A DNA stretch of 64,000 bases from Saccharospirillum salsuginis (GCF_014651855.1 NZ_BMXR01000010.1:62001-126000), one strand, 5' to 3'; counted from the first letter of the stretch, positions 35,295-45,217 are shown. Translations and numbers: made by a program. Notes: generated from the sequence alone by a model not told the origin.

Positions 35295-37171
35295 TCGTTG
35301 CGGATAATGAAACAGCAGTCGATCTCCTCTACTATGAGGCGATCGCCAGGACTGTGGTCCGACTGGTAAATGAGAAGTCGGATGAGCCATTGAGTGTCGG
35401 CGTACATGGCGACTGGGGTGCTGGTAAATCAAGCATCCTCATGATGGTGGAAAATATGTTTTCTGACCAGGATCGCGTTCTTTGCGTACGGTTTAACGGG
35501 TGGCTATTCCAAGGCTTTGAGGACGCGAAGGCGGTTCTGATAGAAATGATCGTTGAGGAACTGCGCCGCAAGCGCCCTAGATCACAGAAAGTCACTGAGC
35601 AGGCAAAAAAAGTATTGAAGCGGGTTGATTGGATGAAAGTCGCACGCAGGGCTGGAGCTTATGGCTTGACGTTAGCGACAGGGATCCCAAACCCGGAAAC
35701 GATCAAGGATCTTGGCACAGCAGCACGAAGCCTCATGGGTAAGGGGGCTGAGGATGTATCACCAGAGACCTTCGCCGGACTTGTAGAGAGTTCTGACGAG
35801 TTCCTGCGTGAAGTCGCCGATGACAATGCGCCTGAGCAGATGCATGCTTTCCGAGAGGAGTTCGCGGAGCTCCTTGAGGATGCCGAAATCGACCGCCTGA
35901 TCGTCCTCGTCGATGACCTCGATCGGTGCCTCCCCAACACTGCAATCGAGACATTGGAAGCTATCAGACTGTTCCTATTCGTACCTCGCGCATCCTTCGT
36001 CATAGCAGCTGATGAGGGGATGATTGAGTACGCCGTGAGGCAACATTTCCCGGACCTGCCCATCTCTACTGGTCCGGCTACCTATGCCCGAAACTATCTC
36101 GAGAAACTGATCCAGGTCCCGTTTCGTCTGCCATCGCTTGGTTATGCAGAGACACGGATCTATGTGACTTTGCTCTTAGTGCTAAACGCTTGCGGTGAGG
36201 AATCAGATGAGTTCCAAAACCTGACTGAACTGGCACGCGAGCTTTTGCGCCGTCCATGGAAGGGTCCCGGTCTCGATAGGAAGGCGGTCGACAAGGCCTT
36301 AGGCGGTGTACCGGTAGCAGTCGAGCGGGCGATGGAGTTAGCAGGTCGAATCGCCCCGATTCTCGCAGACGGCGCGCGAGGCAACCCAAGGCAGATAAAA
36401 CGCTTCATCAATACGATGATGCTCCGCTTGGCCATTGCTGAAGAGCGAGGCTTTGACGATGAGTTGAATATTTCGGTACTAGCGAAGGTTATGCTCGCAG
36501 AGCGCTTTGCCCCGGAGCTCTACGACGCAATGGCACGCGGCTCCGCGAGTACCGGTGCGTCTGAGGAGCTAGCCGCTCTCGAAACTGTGGTCTCTGCACC
36601 GTCTGCTGAGGACTCCCTTCCCGATTGGCCCAACCTCGAATGGGCGAAGCAGTGGGCCGCAATAGATCCGCCGCTTGCTGAGCACGATCTTAGACCTTAC
36701 GTCTTCGTAACCAGGGATCGCCGAAGCGTGTTCGGCTCAGTCACATCCCTGGGCGAACTAGACGAACTTGTCGCGAAGCTCCAGGGCACGCCCCTTCAGG
36801 TGAGGCAGGCTGCTGCAGAAATCGCTCGTCTTCAGTCGATTGAAGCCGAACAAGTCTTCGACGCCTTGCGCGCCAAGGTCCGGGACGCAGATGACTTGAC
36901 CCAAGAGCCTTTGGGTGTTAAGGGTTTAGCCGAGATAGCTCGTCAGCATTCCTTCTTGCAGCAACCGCTGCTTTCATTCGTACAAGATCTTCCCATCTCT
37001 AAACTTGGCCCGTGGGTGGTCACTGGTTGGGCGTCGGTATTTAGTGAACCTGAAGTCGCGTCGGAATTCTCGACGACTCTCAAAGGGTGGGCTAAACAGG
37101 ATGACAACAAACCGCTAAAGGCGGCAGCTACTGCGGCGATGAAACTCACCAACAAGCGGGAGCAAACTTGA
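35291..37171 (+). CDS. qatA: QatA, KAP-family P-loop NTPase of the Qat anti-phage system
   Basis: 626 residues of the KAP NTPase family. Walker A is GDWGAGKSS (residues about 39-47), followed by the KAP hallmark RFNGWLFQGFED and Walker B IVLVDDLDRC (about 203-212). Arg-rich sensor regions (NPRQIKRFINTMMLR) follow. QatA is the ATPase of the four-gene Qat phage-defence system; the order ATPase, QatB, QueC-like and TatD-like is complete here. Its stop overlaps the qatB start (TGATG). How it blocks phage is not settled. Confidence 0.93.
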   Translation: MIVADNETAVDLLYYEAIARTVVRLVNEKSDEPLSVGVHGDWGAGKSSILMMVENMFSDQDRVLCVRFNGWLFQGFEDAKAVLIEMIVEELRRKRPRSQKVTEQAKKVLKRVDWMKVARRAGAYGLTLATGIPNPETIKDLGTAARSLMGKGAEDVSPETFAGLVESSDEFLREVADDNAPEQMHAFREEFAELLEDAEIDRLIVLVDDLDRCLPNTAIETLEAIRLFLFVPRASFVIAADEGMIEYAVRQHFPDLPISTGPATYARNYLEKLIQVPFRLPSLGYAETRIYVTLLLVLNACGEESDEFQNLTELARELLRRPWKGPGLDRKAVDKALGGVPVAVERAMELAGRIAPILADGARGNPRQIKRFINTMMLRLAIAEERGFDDELNISVLAKVMLAERFAPELYDAMARGSASTGASEELAALETVVSAPSAEDSLPDWPNLEWAKQWAAIDPPLAEHDLRPYVFVTRDRRSVFGSVTSLGELDELVAKLQGTPLQVRQAAAEIARLQSIEAEQVFDALRAKVRDADDLTQEPLGVKGLAEIARQHSFLQQPLLSFVQDLPISKLGPWVVTGWASVFSEPEVASEFSTTLKGWAKQDDNKPLKAAATAAMKLTNKREQT

Positions 37172-38052
37172 TGGGAACTTCGGGAACTTTCGGTGGCTCA
37201 AAAAACGGGCTTGTTCCGAGCTGGGTCGACGAACCTGCGTCACCACCCGCTGCCGAGCCCGACAGTAGTGAACAGAGCATTAAAGACAGCGATGGATTGG
37301 ATCAGGATGGGGAGATGCCGATCAATCCTCCAGGTTCGACACCTGAACTAATATACCCCCCCATCCCTGCTATTCCGGCGAGTTCAGCTCTCAGCGGTGC
37401 TCGTGGGAATATGACGAGGGGGGCGCGATCTTCCGATGAACGAGCAATTCGTCGAGGTGCCGGTCGATATGTACGTGCAAACGGCGGCGGTCGGTCTACG
37501 TCGAGTCGCATGCCCAACTCCCGAGCTGTGGCCGGAGGCGTAGCTGGTCTCGCAAGGAGTTTCGTCAACCAGGGCCCGGCAGAAGCACTAAGGCGGTTTA
37601 ACCTTGAAAGTATGACAGGTGCCCCAGCTGAGGACGTGTTTGTAGCTTTGACAGACATGCTGTGCCCTGCGGGCGGAAGCATCGACGAGTCAATTGCAAG
37701 AGACGCAATGCTTGAGACAGTTGCCGACCTAGCAGCATCCGGCGTCGGCAACTTCGATAATCTCTCCGCAGACGATCTACGCGAGTTCTTCGTCGGAGTG
37801 GTTAGCCGGTCGATCGAGGGCAAGATACTGAACGAGGTCGGAACCAACGCTATTTCAGCACCTTCGAGTATTGCGGGGGTCGAACGCGCCCAGGCGATGC
37901 TTCATGACTTTGTCGAGGGCTGTGTGCGCGACGAGTTCGACGCACGCGGAACCAATCTGAATGACCTTGATGTGTCAGCTGTAGATAGTTTTGTCGACGA
38001 TCTATATATCGCCACGCTCGATTTAGTTGAAGCCTTGGGAGATAACGGATGA
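37171..38052 (+). CDS. qatB: QatB, Qat anti-phage system component
   Basis: About 293 residues beginning MGTSGTFGGSKNGLVPSWV, the N-terminal glycine-rich pattern shared by QatB proteins. A Pro-rich disordered stretch (about 20-75) and a helical C-terminal domain follow. No enzyme motif is seen. ATG 37171 is chosen over a TTG three bases earlier because it overlaps the qatA stop; the 3' end overlaps qatC by four bases. Its molecular role in defence is unknown to me. Confidence 0.88.
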   Translation: MGTSGTFGGSKNGLVPSWVDEPASPPAAEPDSSEQSIKDSDGLDQDGEMPINPPGSTPELIYPPIPAIPASSALSGARGNMTRGARSSDERAIRRGAGRYVRANGGGRSTSSRMPNSRAVAGGVAGLARSFVNQGPAEALRRFNLESMTGAPAEDVFVALTDMLCPAGGSIDESIARDAMLETVADLAASGVGNFDNLSADDLREFFVGVVSRSIEGKILNEVGTNAISAPSSIAGVERAQAMLHDFVEGCVRDEFDARGTNLNDLDVSAVDSFVDDLYIATLDLVEALGDNG

Positions 38053-39419
38053 GAAGGTTCAGTCTGATTGGTCGGCTAGGCTCCGACGACACGTGTAGCA
38101 TAGATACCATACAACCAGACGCTGATGTATTCGAGATAGATTTTCTAGATGACGATGGGCGCATTGGCTTTGGCATCGGCCACGCACTTGACCAGCTCGC
38201 ATCCCTTGGATTACAACCTTCCGAAAAGGGTATCGACCTTGTCATCCTTGCCGCACTTGTCAACGCCGGCGATACAAGAATATCTCGAGGATTGAACGCT
38301 CAGGACGGTTGGACAAGGGAGATTGACCTCTACGTCCCCGTGTCCGACCCTTCGACTTGGTCTGCGAACGCGAAATCAACAGAAGCGATGTTGCGCTTCC
38401 TAACTGGCGACCGTTGGCGTGTTTACTACCGTGAACGGACGAGAATGACTAAAACCCTCTCTATTGCTCCGCAGTGTTTGGCAATCGATGGACTGACGAA
38501 AGCAAGCCTGCTGTCCGGTGGTTTGGACAGTCTCGTCGGCGCAGTCGATCTTCTGAGTAGAGGTGAGCATCGACCACTTTTCGTCAGTCATTATTGGGAC
38601 AGTGAGACTGCAAGGGCCCAAGCCTACATCCTCGACCAGTTGAAAAGCCGATTCGGTAAAGAGGCTTTCAAAAACATACGGGTTCGGCTGGGTTTCGACA
38701 AGCACCATCTAGACACCGGGGAGACGGAAAATACTCAACGGGGAAGGTCCTTTCTGTTTTACTCGCTTGCAACGCTATCCGCGTCGGCGATTGATGGGTG
38801 GACCATCGTGGATATACCGGAGAACGGTCTCATCGCACTTAACGTACCACTTGATCCTTTACGCTTCGGAGCGCTAAGCACGCGGACGGCACATCCATAT
38901 TTTATAAGCAGCATGCAGAAGCTTATCGATTCTCTCGCCCTCAATGTCGGACTGAGCAACCCATATAGACACAAGACGAAGGGCGAGATGGTCGCGAACT
39001 GTGAGAACAAGGCTTTCTTAGAATATATTGTGCCGAATTCCATGTCGTGCTCGTCACCGGCGAAGGCACGCTACAAAAAACTCTCCCCACGACACTGCGG
39101 CTATTGTGTCCCGTGCCTGATCCGCAGAGCTTCACTAGAGGCTGGCCTCGACGGAGACGATGAGACACTATACATGGTTGAAAATCTTAAAGGACGTGTC
39201 CTGGCCTCTGATCAACCGGAGGGAAAGCACGTTCGGTCGTTCCAGATGATGGCAAAAAGGATCAAGGCGAACTCGGGCCTTGCGAAAATCTTAGTTCATA
39301 AACCCGGTCCGCTTCACGACGAACCAGAAGCAATATCAGACTACGCGGACGTGTTTCGACGCGGCATCCTAGAAGTCGACGACCTCTTAAAGTGCGTTCG
39401 GACAAGGCCAGGAGGCTGA
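38049..39419 (+). CDS. qatC: QatC, QueC-like PP-loop protein of the Qat system
   Basis: 456 residues with the PP-loop ATP-pyrophosphatase motif LLSGGLDSLVGAVDLL (residues about 154-169) and a C-terminal zinc-type Cys cluster HCGYCVPCLIRRA, as in QueC, the 7-cyano-7-deazaguanine synthase. An extra N-terminal domain of about 130 residues distinguishes QatC from housekeeping QueC. It probably makes or attaches a nucleobase-like or peptide modification needed for defence (inference). ATGA overlap with qatB. Confidence 0.93.
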   Translation: MRRFSLIGRLGSDDTCSIDTIQPDADVFEIDFLDDDGRIGFGIGHALDQLASLGLQPSEKGIDLVILAALVNAGDTRISRGLNAQDGWTREIDLYVPVSDPSTWSANAKSTEAMLRFLTGDRWRVYYRERTRMTKTLSIAPQCLAIDGLTKASLLSGGLDSLVGAVDLLSRGEHRPLFVSHYWDSETARAQAYILDQLKSRFGKEAFKNIRVRLGFDKHHLDTGETENTQRGRSFLFYSLATLSASAIDGWTIVDIPENGLIALNVPLDPLRFGALSTRTAHPYFISSMQKLIDSLALNVGLSNPYRHKTKGEMVANCENKAFLEYIVPNSMSCSSPAKARYKKLSPRHCGYCVPCLIRRASLEAGLDGDDETLYMVENLKGRVLASDQPEGKHVRSFQMMAKRIKANSGLAKILVHKPGPLHDEPEAISDYADVFRRGILEVDDLLKCVRTRPGG

Positions 39420-39421
39420 CT

Positions 39422-40171
39422 GTGCGGTACGACTACGTGGATTTCCATACGCATCTAGACCTATATCCCGACCTAGTGCAAGCGATTGCGACCTGTGAGC
39501 GAAAACGTGTGGCGACCTTAGCAGTAACGACTACTCCGAAGGCTTTCGAGAGGAACGTCGAGCTTTCCAAGAGCAGCGACTTCGTAAGGATTGGGCTTGG
39601 CCTACATCCTCAGCTCGTCGCCGACCGACATTCAGAGATCGATTTGTTCGAGAGCCTTTTAACACAGACACGTTACGTCGGAGAGATAGGTCTTGATCGT
39701 GGCCCTGCTCACTACCGCTCCTTTGATCTTCAATCGTTGGTCTTAAGCAAGATTCTTCAAGCTTGTGCGAAGCAAGGTCATAAAATTCTGAGTCTGCACA
39801 GCGTTAGGGCAACGAAGCCTGTCTTGGACATGCTCGACGAACATCTGCCTCCAGATCGAGGAGGCGTTGTCTTACATTGGTTTACTGGCAGCAAGGCTGA
39901 TGTCCGCCGGGCTGTAGATCGTGGCTGTTACTTCTCTTTGAACGAAAAAATGCTCGCCTCCCCTACCGGCGTGCGCGTATTACACGAAATTCCGATCAAT
40001 AGAGTGCTGACCGAAACAGATGGACCGTTCCTTGTTCGCGGGGACAAACCGATAGAACCCGGCGATGTGAGCTATACCGTCGAATTGATTGCATCCTCAG
40101 TGGGGTTGCCCAGTGAGAGAGTCCGATTGCAGATTCTATCGAACCTTCAGAAACTCCTGCAAAACGACTAG
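39422..40171 (+). CDS. qatD: QatD, TatD-like nuclease of the Qat system
   Basis: TatD/metallo-dependent hydrolase fold with metal ligands in DFHTHLD, GEIGLD, LSLHSVRA, LHWFTG and TETDGPF, as in TatD DNases. GTG 39422, two bases after the qatC stop, is preferred to an upstream ATG at 39392 inside qatC, because the fold begins at YDYVDFHTH. It is the last gene of the four-gene cluster and the predicted nuclease. Confidence 0.9.
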   Translation: MRYDYVDFHTHLDLYPDLVQAIATCERKRVATLAVTTTPKAFERNVELSKSSDFVRIGLGLHPQLVADRHSEIDLFESLLTQTRYVGEIGLDRGPAHYRSFDLQSLVLSKILQACAKQGHKILSLHSVRATKPVLDMLDEHLPPDRGGVVLHWFTGSKADVRRAVDRGCYFSLNEKMLASPTGVRVLHEIPINRVLTETDGPFLVRGDKPIEPGDVSYTVELIASSVGLPSERVRLQILSNLQKLLQND

Positions 40172-40756
40172 ACTGGGATTGATTTGGCGATGGGCATTCA
40201 TTGATATACTGTCGGAATACTGTGGACCACAACAAAGGAATACAGTTCGAAAACTGTTAACACCCACCTTAACGCTGATCAAACAAACCAGTACTTTCTT
40301 CAAACAAACTATCTCTTTCAACGGATGACGATCAGGTTGCGTACAAATAAACTGGATAACTCACGGTTTCCATGGATTAAAAGCCCGACTGATTACTGGG
40401 CGTCCCCGGTGATGATCAGGTTAAGGCACTGATATTTCAGGGCACCCACTCGAAGGCAAGACCGAAAACAGACTACAAACTGGTTACGCCCAGCCGCCTA
40501 CTGCACCTTGCCCAGTTCGGCCAGACTGGTCATGCCAACCTCCGTTATAGCCCCCTCACGTGCTATTAAACAGGACAGCCATTGTAAAAGAAACCTCCGA
40601 TAAACCGTCACTGAAAACAAAGTTCATACAAAACCGAGGTCAGTAATAGGAAAACTGTCAGAGAACGAGCGAAAAATGCCGGTTAAAGCCGGATTTCATG
40701 CATAGGTACATCCTGGAAAACACTTCAGCGAGGTTTATTTGGATGGGAAGGCTTTT
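40172..40756. other. Gene-free stretch after Qat
   Basis: 585 bases with no supported gene, promoter box or repeat that I can recognise. Composition is mixed, and short open stretches lack ribosome sites. Confidence 0.5.
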
Positions 40757-41053
40757 CTAATTGAGAAGCTTTCCCGTTGAAAGCCCGGGTGTTCGTTGAT
40801 AGTCCAATCTTCGGCAAAACTCAACCATGGACCGAACCGTTCCGACGAAGCCTGTAATAGAACGCTCAAAATGAATGGCAGTATAACGCCACTTGTCCGG
40901 CTCCAATTTCAGTCTTTCCATAATCGGCGGCAGGGATTCATCAATAGACCCGCGCTCGCCATAACTGAACCGCCAACCGGTCCAGTCCAGAAGCTCGGCT
41001 CCGGTCATGGTATCCTGCAAACAGTGGAAGGCGCGGCGTACGCTTCGAGCCAC
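40757..41053 (-). CDS. Hypothetical protein, possible transposase remnant
   Basis: A 98-residue frame ending RRLDYQRTPGLSTGKLLN. The sequence WRYTAIHFERSITGFVGTVR looks protein-like but matches no family I can name. The C-terminal part has the flavour of an inactivated transposase or a small accessory protein. It has no homologue in the second module copy at 53 kb, so it belongs to the spacer and not to the duplicated unit. Its start region is shared with the divergent SUMF1 gene. Confidence 0.4.
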   Translation of the reverse strand: MARSVRRAFHCLQDTMTGAELLDWTGWRFSYGERGSIDESLPPIMERLKLEPDKWRYTAIHFERSITGFVGTVRSMVEFCRRLDYQRTPGLSTGKLLN

Positions 41054-41178
41054 GCAATGCTACCGGCCCAACGAACTGACGGATTTGTGAAACGGAACCG
41101 CCTTTTGAGCGTTATCCTACCATGAGACGGTGCGGCTCCTTTGGTACAATGCCAATGAACCACACAGGGACCGAAGGA

Positions 41179-42051
41179 ATGAATCACCGGAGCACCGCAC
41201 TGACGCTCGCACTGTCCACACTGGCCCTCACGGCCTGCCGATCCGAACCCAAGGATGACACCCCACCTATGCCTGAGCGTGACGTCACCCAGGCCGAGAT
41301 CGATACCTTGATCGATCGCTCGAAGGAGCAGATGGTGTTTGTAGAAGGGGGAACCTTCATGATGGGGGATTATAAGAACAATGATGGCGTATATATGACG
41401 CCAGATCGGGATAATAAGCCCCCGACCCAGGTGACCTTGGACAGCTACTCGATTGGGGCATACGAGATCAGTTACGGGGAATTTGATCTGTATACCGATG
41501 CCAATGGCCTGCCACGCACCTACTGGCAGAAGCAGTCTGTTGATAAAGATTGGCGTGGGCCAGAGTTTCCAGCTGGCGTCAGTTGGCGTGGTGCGAAGAA
41601 CTATTGTTTGTGGTTAGCTGAGAAGTCTGGTCTACCGTTCGATCTCCCAACCGAAGCGCAGTGGGAATATGCTGCACGGAGTCGGGGGCAAAAAGTACTC
41701 TACGCAACGAATGATGGCACCATTCGTCGCGGTGAGAACTATTCAGAGTTCACTCCCTACCCAAGGCAAACCGGCCTCTTTCCACCCAACCTTCTGGGGT
41801 TATACGACATGGCGGGAAATTTGGGTGAATGGGTGAATGATTGGTACGCGGCGGATTATTATCAGCGAAACAACCCAATAAACCCTGGAGGACCTGAAAC
41901 GGGTACCGAAAAGGTACTCCGAGGAGGCGTATATCTGGAATCACCATTCGCCAGCAATGTGTTTATACGACATCATATGGAACAAATAGATTCGGACTTT
42001 AAAAGCACAGGATTCAGGTGCGCAATAAACTCTCAAAAACCAGTAAAATAG
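41179..42051 (+). CDS. SUMF1-fold lipoprotein (FGE-like, catalytic Cys pair absent), copy 1
   Basis: 290 residues starting MNHRSTALTLALSTLALTAC, a lipoprotein signal with lipobox LTAC; Arg at +2 suggests outer-membrane sorting. The rest is a formylglycine-generating-enzyme/SUMF1 fold (MVFVEGGTFMMGD, LPTEAQWEYAAR, GLYDMAGNLGEWVNDW, LRGGVYLES, STGFRC). The paired Cys of true FGE just after the RGG block are missing (ESPFASNVFIRHH), so catalysis is unlikely. A periplasm-facing binding role is more likely, perhaps immunity to the convergent LysM protein. ATG 41179 has GAAGGA upstream; the longer frame from 41122 is rejected. Confidence 0.85.
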   Translation: MNHRSTALTLALSTLALTACRSEPKDDTPPMPERDVTQAEIDTLIDRSKEQMVFVEGGTFMMGDYKNNDGVYMTPDRDNKPPTQVTLDSYSIGAYEISYGEFDLYTDANGLPRTYWQKQSVDKDWRGPEFPAGVSWRGAKNYCLWLAEKSGLPFDLPTEAQWEYAARSRGQKVLYATNDGTIRRGENYSEFTPYPRQTGLFPPNLLGLYDMAGNLGEWVNDWYAADYYQRNNPINPGGPETGTEKVLRGGVYLESPFASNVFIRHHMEQIDSDFKSTGFRCAINSQKPVK

Positions 42052-42077
42052 CACGATCAGCGATCATGATAAAAACT

Positions 42078-42102
42078 TGCATGCGATACGTAGTCGCATG
42101 CA
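42078..42102 (-). terminator. Hairpin terminator between copy-1 SUMF1 and LysM genes
   Basis: TGCATGCGA and TCGCATGCA (9 bp, perfect) are followed on the minus strand by a T-run (AAAAA on the plus strand at 42071-42075). It terminates the LysM gene and may also stop the SUMF1 transcript. Confidence 0.75.
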
Positions 42103-42127
42103 GAAGAGCTTTAACACACACCAGAAC

Positions 42128-44890
42128 TTACACCAGTCTTACTTCCTGTTGGGTCGCCTGGGCTGCTACAGTAGCAGCAGTCTCCTTTGCTGCGTAGAGT
42201 GGTAAGTTCATATACCAGTGCATGAACTGCAAATCTTCTCGCCCGTCTAATAGGCTCCGTATTAAATCCAGTCCCCGCTCCGCATTCCACCCCGTTATAA
42301 TGGGGTGCCACGGGCCGTCTGGTCCCATGCGTTCTGTAATCTCATTGAATTCCCGTCCGCAAGTGACTGTAGATAAAACTTTAATCACCGCTTCCTCCCG
42401 GATTTCATTAAAGCCGTTCCAACCTATGTTTCCGACTAATCCGTCAACCAAGCACAATTTACGCAGTATCGATGCTTTGCTTTCGGGAGGAGCAAACTGC
42501 ACCAACCCTTGCTCGTCGTCCAGGATATTCTTGGCCAATTGTTGTGCTTGCTCGTCATGTTCTGTAGTTAACTCAAGACTGCCCCACCACTTATCCACCA
42601 GATAACTTGTATCTTGTAGGCATTCAAATACCTGAACACCTAGTTGCAGTGCTCCCGAAATCAATTGGTGGAACACTCTAAACGCCTCCTCATTTATAAA
42701 GGCCAGCTTCCGGAAATCGAATTTCATTAGTTGATGGTAGATGCACTGAATGAAATCACTGATGGTATTCACGTTTACAGTGGCGACGAGAGCACCAGCA
42801 GCGCCTACACCAAAACACGCACCAACACGACTACGGAACATGAACTTTCCGTTATAAAAGTCCACATAGAGTTTCGCTTCTGCGCCAGCCCCTGCCTGAG
42901 CGTTGAACTCCCCACCGATCTCAGCAAACGCCGAAAACGCCGGCTCATCGCCGGTTCGCTTCTCGGGGTTATCCCATTCCAGTGCGCCTTTTACGCCACA
43001 GCCGCCAGAAATCCCCGCGAACGCCGACGCACCTACGTCGGCGCCCTGAAGGGGAGGATGAGGCTCGAAGTCTTCATCGGTTTCGGTTTTTTCTTCGGCT
43101 TCACTGTCGGTCAGCCCTTTCAAAACGGCCTTCGAGCCGTCCATGCTCAGTTCGACATTGGCGCAGACCAACGCCTTTGCTCCCGCAAAGCCGATCAGTT
43201 CGATGATTATGCTGGCGCGTACGGCACCGAAATCCAGCATAGTGGTGTCGGAGGAATGCTTGTTCTCCAATTCCAGTTCAAGCGCGAAACCATCTTTGTC
43301 GGGAAAGTGGCTTTCAACGGTGACCTTACCCTCGGCCAGCGCCGCCGAGGCGGAGGCGTTCGCTGTGAGGCCAATCGCGGTCTTGCTGATGCTGGCACTC
43401 AACGAAGCACCTGCCATCAGCCGCATGACGGCGGCTTCGGTGGTGGCGCTGAAGTGGTCGGAATCCGCCAGCCAGTCCTGTTGTTGGCCGGTGGTCTCGT
43501 TCCAGCTTTGGGCCCAGTCGGTCATGGCGGCATCGAACTGGGCGAGGTTGAGTTTGAAGTCGACTTTTTCCAGACCGCCCTGGTAGTCCTCTTTCAGGGT
43601 GCGTTGCGCCTTGGCGGCATCGAACGAGCCGCTTGCATCAGTGAAGCGGCGCTCGTCGCGTACGGTAACGGCAAGGCCGTAGCGGCGAATGTGGTTGGCG
43701 ATTTTGTCACTACGCACGTAGGTGGCCTTGCGGCCTTTGTAGCCGACCAGCTCGGTTAGGCCAGCGATACCGGTTTCGCTGCGTCCGGCCGGGGCCAGGG
43801 CTTTCATGACGGCGGCTTTCTTTTCGGGAATGGCGTCCTGGTCTTCCGCGTTCACGGCGTCGTTGTAGGCTTGGAGAGCATCATTAATCAACTGACTGTC
43901 GGTGTCGATTTGGTGGTCCAGATAATCGGTCACCAAGAGCAGTTCTCCGGTTTCCGAGCGAAAGCAAACATTCAATGAGTGAGGTCGTGGGTTCGCTGGT
44001 GGTTCGATGCGAATCGAGCGGCTATGTTCGACCGTCCCGTTGCGCGCGGTGAGGCTGTAGTCACCGGCCTTGACCGGAATGCGAAAATTCCAAAAGCGAG
44101 TTTCGCCTGTTGTGGCAGTCGGGCCCGGTTGAAAGCTCTGGCGTTGTTGGCCTTCCGTTGGCCCGTCCCAGGCGAGCGTTACGCTCTTGGTCTGGGGGTT
44201 GGCCGATCCCGAAATGGGTAGACGATAACCGGGTACTTGAATCTGGCTGCCCGGAGCCGGCAAACGGTCGTAGCTGTGACGCTCGTTGAGGTTCAGCAAG
44301 GGGTCGATGATTGGCAAACCATAAAGGCGCCGGGCCACATCGAAGATGGATTCGTCTTCCCCCAATGAATACCGCTCACGGCTCGGATGGGTTGGGCGTT
44401 CACCTAGCCGCAACGTCGGTGGTGTCGGGTGTGTCTGATCCAGTGGGTCGTAAATGTGGACCGTTACGTTAAAATGCGTTGGCCCGTCAACGCGACCGCC
44501 GCCCCAGCGGCTGCGCCTACCATCTCCTATTTCGGCTTCATGCGCTCGGCGGCTGCCTTGAGTCGCCGCACCCGACGAACCGCCGTATTTGGATTCATTC
44601 GGAAATTTATTGAACAGATAGGGCTGCCCCCTATCGAAGGCGGAGCAGACACTGCGTTCAATGTGCCTGGCCTGGCGACCATCCCAGAGAATCAAAATCT
44701 GGTCGAACGGCACCGGTTCGACTCGCCAAATTAGCCCTTCCACCCGGGTGCGTTGCAGCCAACCGGATTCGCCGGTGTTCTGAATGATCAGTCGTAATCG
44801 GGAAGCCACGGGTTGAGGCAAACTAAACCAGTGAATGGACTGGTAGCCTGCGGGCATTGAGGATTCCGTCTCCTCGTCTAACACACTCAT
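42128..44890 (-). CDS. Large LysM-domain protein, candidate secreted effector, copy 1
   Basis: 920 residues without a signal peptide. Residues about 173-222 form a LysM-like module (LGEDESIFDVARRLYGLP, then PAPGSQIQVPGY), expected to bind peptidoglycan. A helical middle follows, then a Gly/Ala-rich hydrophobic stretch (about 640-710: GASAFAGISGGCGVKGALEW and VGACFGVGAAGALVATVNV) and a soluble C-terminal domain of about 200 residues. Lack of a signal peptide plus LysM plus a membrane-prone segment recalls effectors delivered by contact-dependent or type VI secretion, but no secretion gene is in the window. The paralogue at 54475 differs most in the last 160 residues. Confidence 0.7.
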   Translation of the reverse strand: MSVLDEETESSMPAGYQSIHWFSLPQPVASRLRLIIQNTGESGWLQRTRVEGLIWRVEPVPFDQILILWDGRQARHIERSVCSAFDRGQPYLFNKFPNESKYGGSSGAATQGSRRAHEAEIGDGRRSRWGGGRVDGPTHFNVTVHIYDPLDQTHPTPPTLRLGERPTHPSRERYSLGEDESIFDVARRLYGLPIIDPLLNLNERHSYDRLPAPGSQIQVPGYRLPISGSANPQTKSVTLAWDGPTEGQQRQSFQPGPTATTGETRFWNFRIPVKAGDYSLTARNGTVEHSRSIRIEPPANPRPHSLNVCFRSETGELLLVTDYLDHQIDTDSQLINDALQAYNDAVNAEDQDAIPEKKAAVMKALAPAGRSETGIAGLTELVGYKGRKATYVRSDKIANHIRRYGLAVTVRDERRFTDASGSFDAAKAQRTLKEDYQGGLEKVDFKLNLAQFDAAMTDWAQSWNETTGQQQDWLADSDHFSATTEAAVMRLMAGASLSASISKTAIGLTANASASAALAEGKVTVESHFPDKDGFALELELENKHSSDTTMLDFGAVRASIIIELIGFAGAKALVCANVELSMDGSKAVLKGLTDSEAEEKTETDEDFEPHPPLQGADVGASAFAGISGGCGVKGALEWDNPEKRTGDEPAFSAFAEIGGEFNAQAGAGAEAKLYVDFYNGKFMFRSRVGACFGVGAAGALVATVNVNTISDFIQCIYHQLMKFDFRKLAFINEEAFRVFHQLISGALQLGVQVFECLQDTSYLVDKWWGSLELTTEHDEQAQQLAKNILDDEQGLVQFAPPESKASILRKLCLVDGLVGNIGWNGFNEIREEAVIKVLSTVTCGREFNEITERMGPDGPWHPIITGWNAERGLDLIRSLLDGREDLQFMHWYMNLPLYAAKETAATVAAQATQQEVRLV

Positions 44891-45217
44891 CTTGCATCCT
44901 TTTAGTTGTAACTGTCGCGGTTTTCCTTACCGAAGTTGAACAAATCACGCCGTTTAACGGTCCGGCGTGCGAATCAACTCGACAACAAAGGGAGGTACGA
45001 AGTTTAGGGAAAAAGAAACGGTCAAGGTACCGCTATGAAACGGTATTTTCGTGGACTTAATCACAAAAAAACATATCGAATGGCTAGTCGTCTATTCTAA
45101 AGGACAATTTTAATTTCACTTTGTAATTTTCTGCATGACAAATCGAGTTTCTGCGCCCAACTCAATCAATCATTCGAAGCCCCGCTTGGGCCACCCAACG
45201 CTCACTATCGTCACCCG
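44891..45217. other. Leader of LysM copy 1 and AT-rich spacer
   Basis: The first 180 bases are shared with the leader of the second LysM gene and must hold its promoter. The remainder is AT-rich with no visible gene. Confidence 0.5.

Larger units (their letters stand above)
41060..45075. repeat. LysM/SUMF1 module, copy 1 (large direct duplication)
   Basis: The unit of upstream region, SUMF1 lipoprotein gene, convergent LysM gene and LysM leader is repeated at 53430-57425 in the same orientation. Similarity extends through both leaders (for example CGCGGTTTTCCTTACCGAAG and CGACAACAAAGGGAG behind the LysM starts) but not through the convergent terminators, which are unrelated. Confidence 0.85.

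Noticed and set aside
41122..41178. Upstream start for the SUMF1 lipoprotein
   Set aside because: The extension breaks the lipoprotein signal and is not conserved in the paralogue at 53526; the Met before NHRS has the ribosome site.
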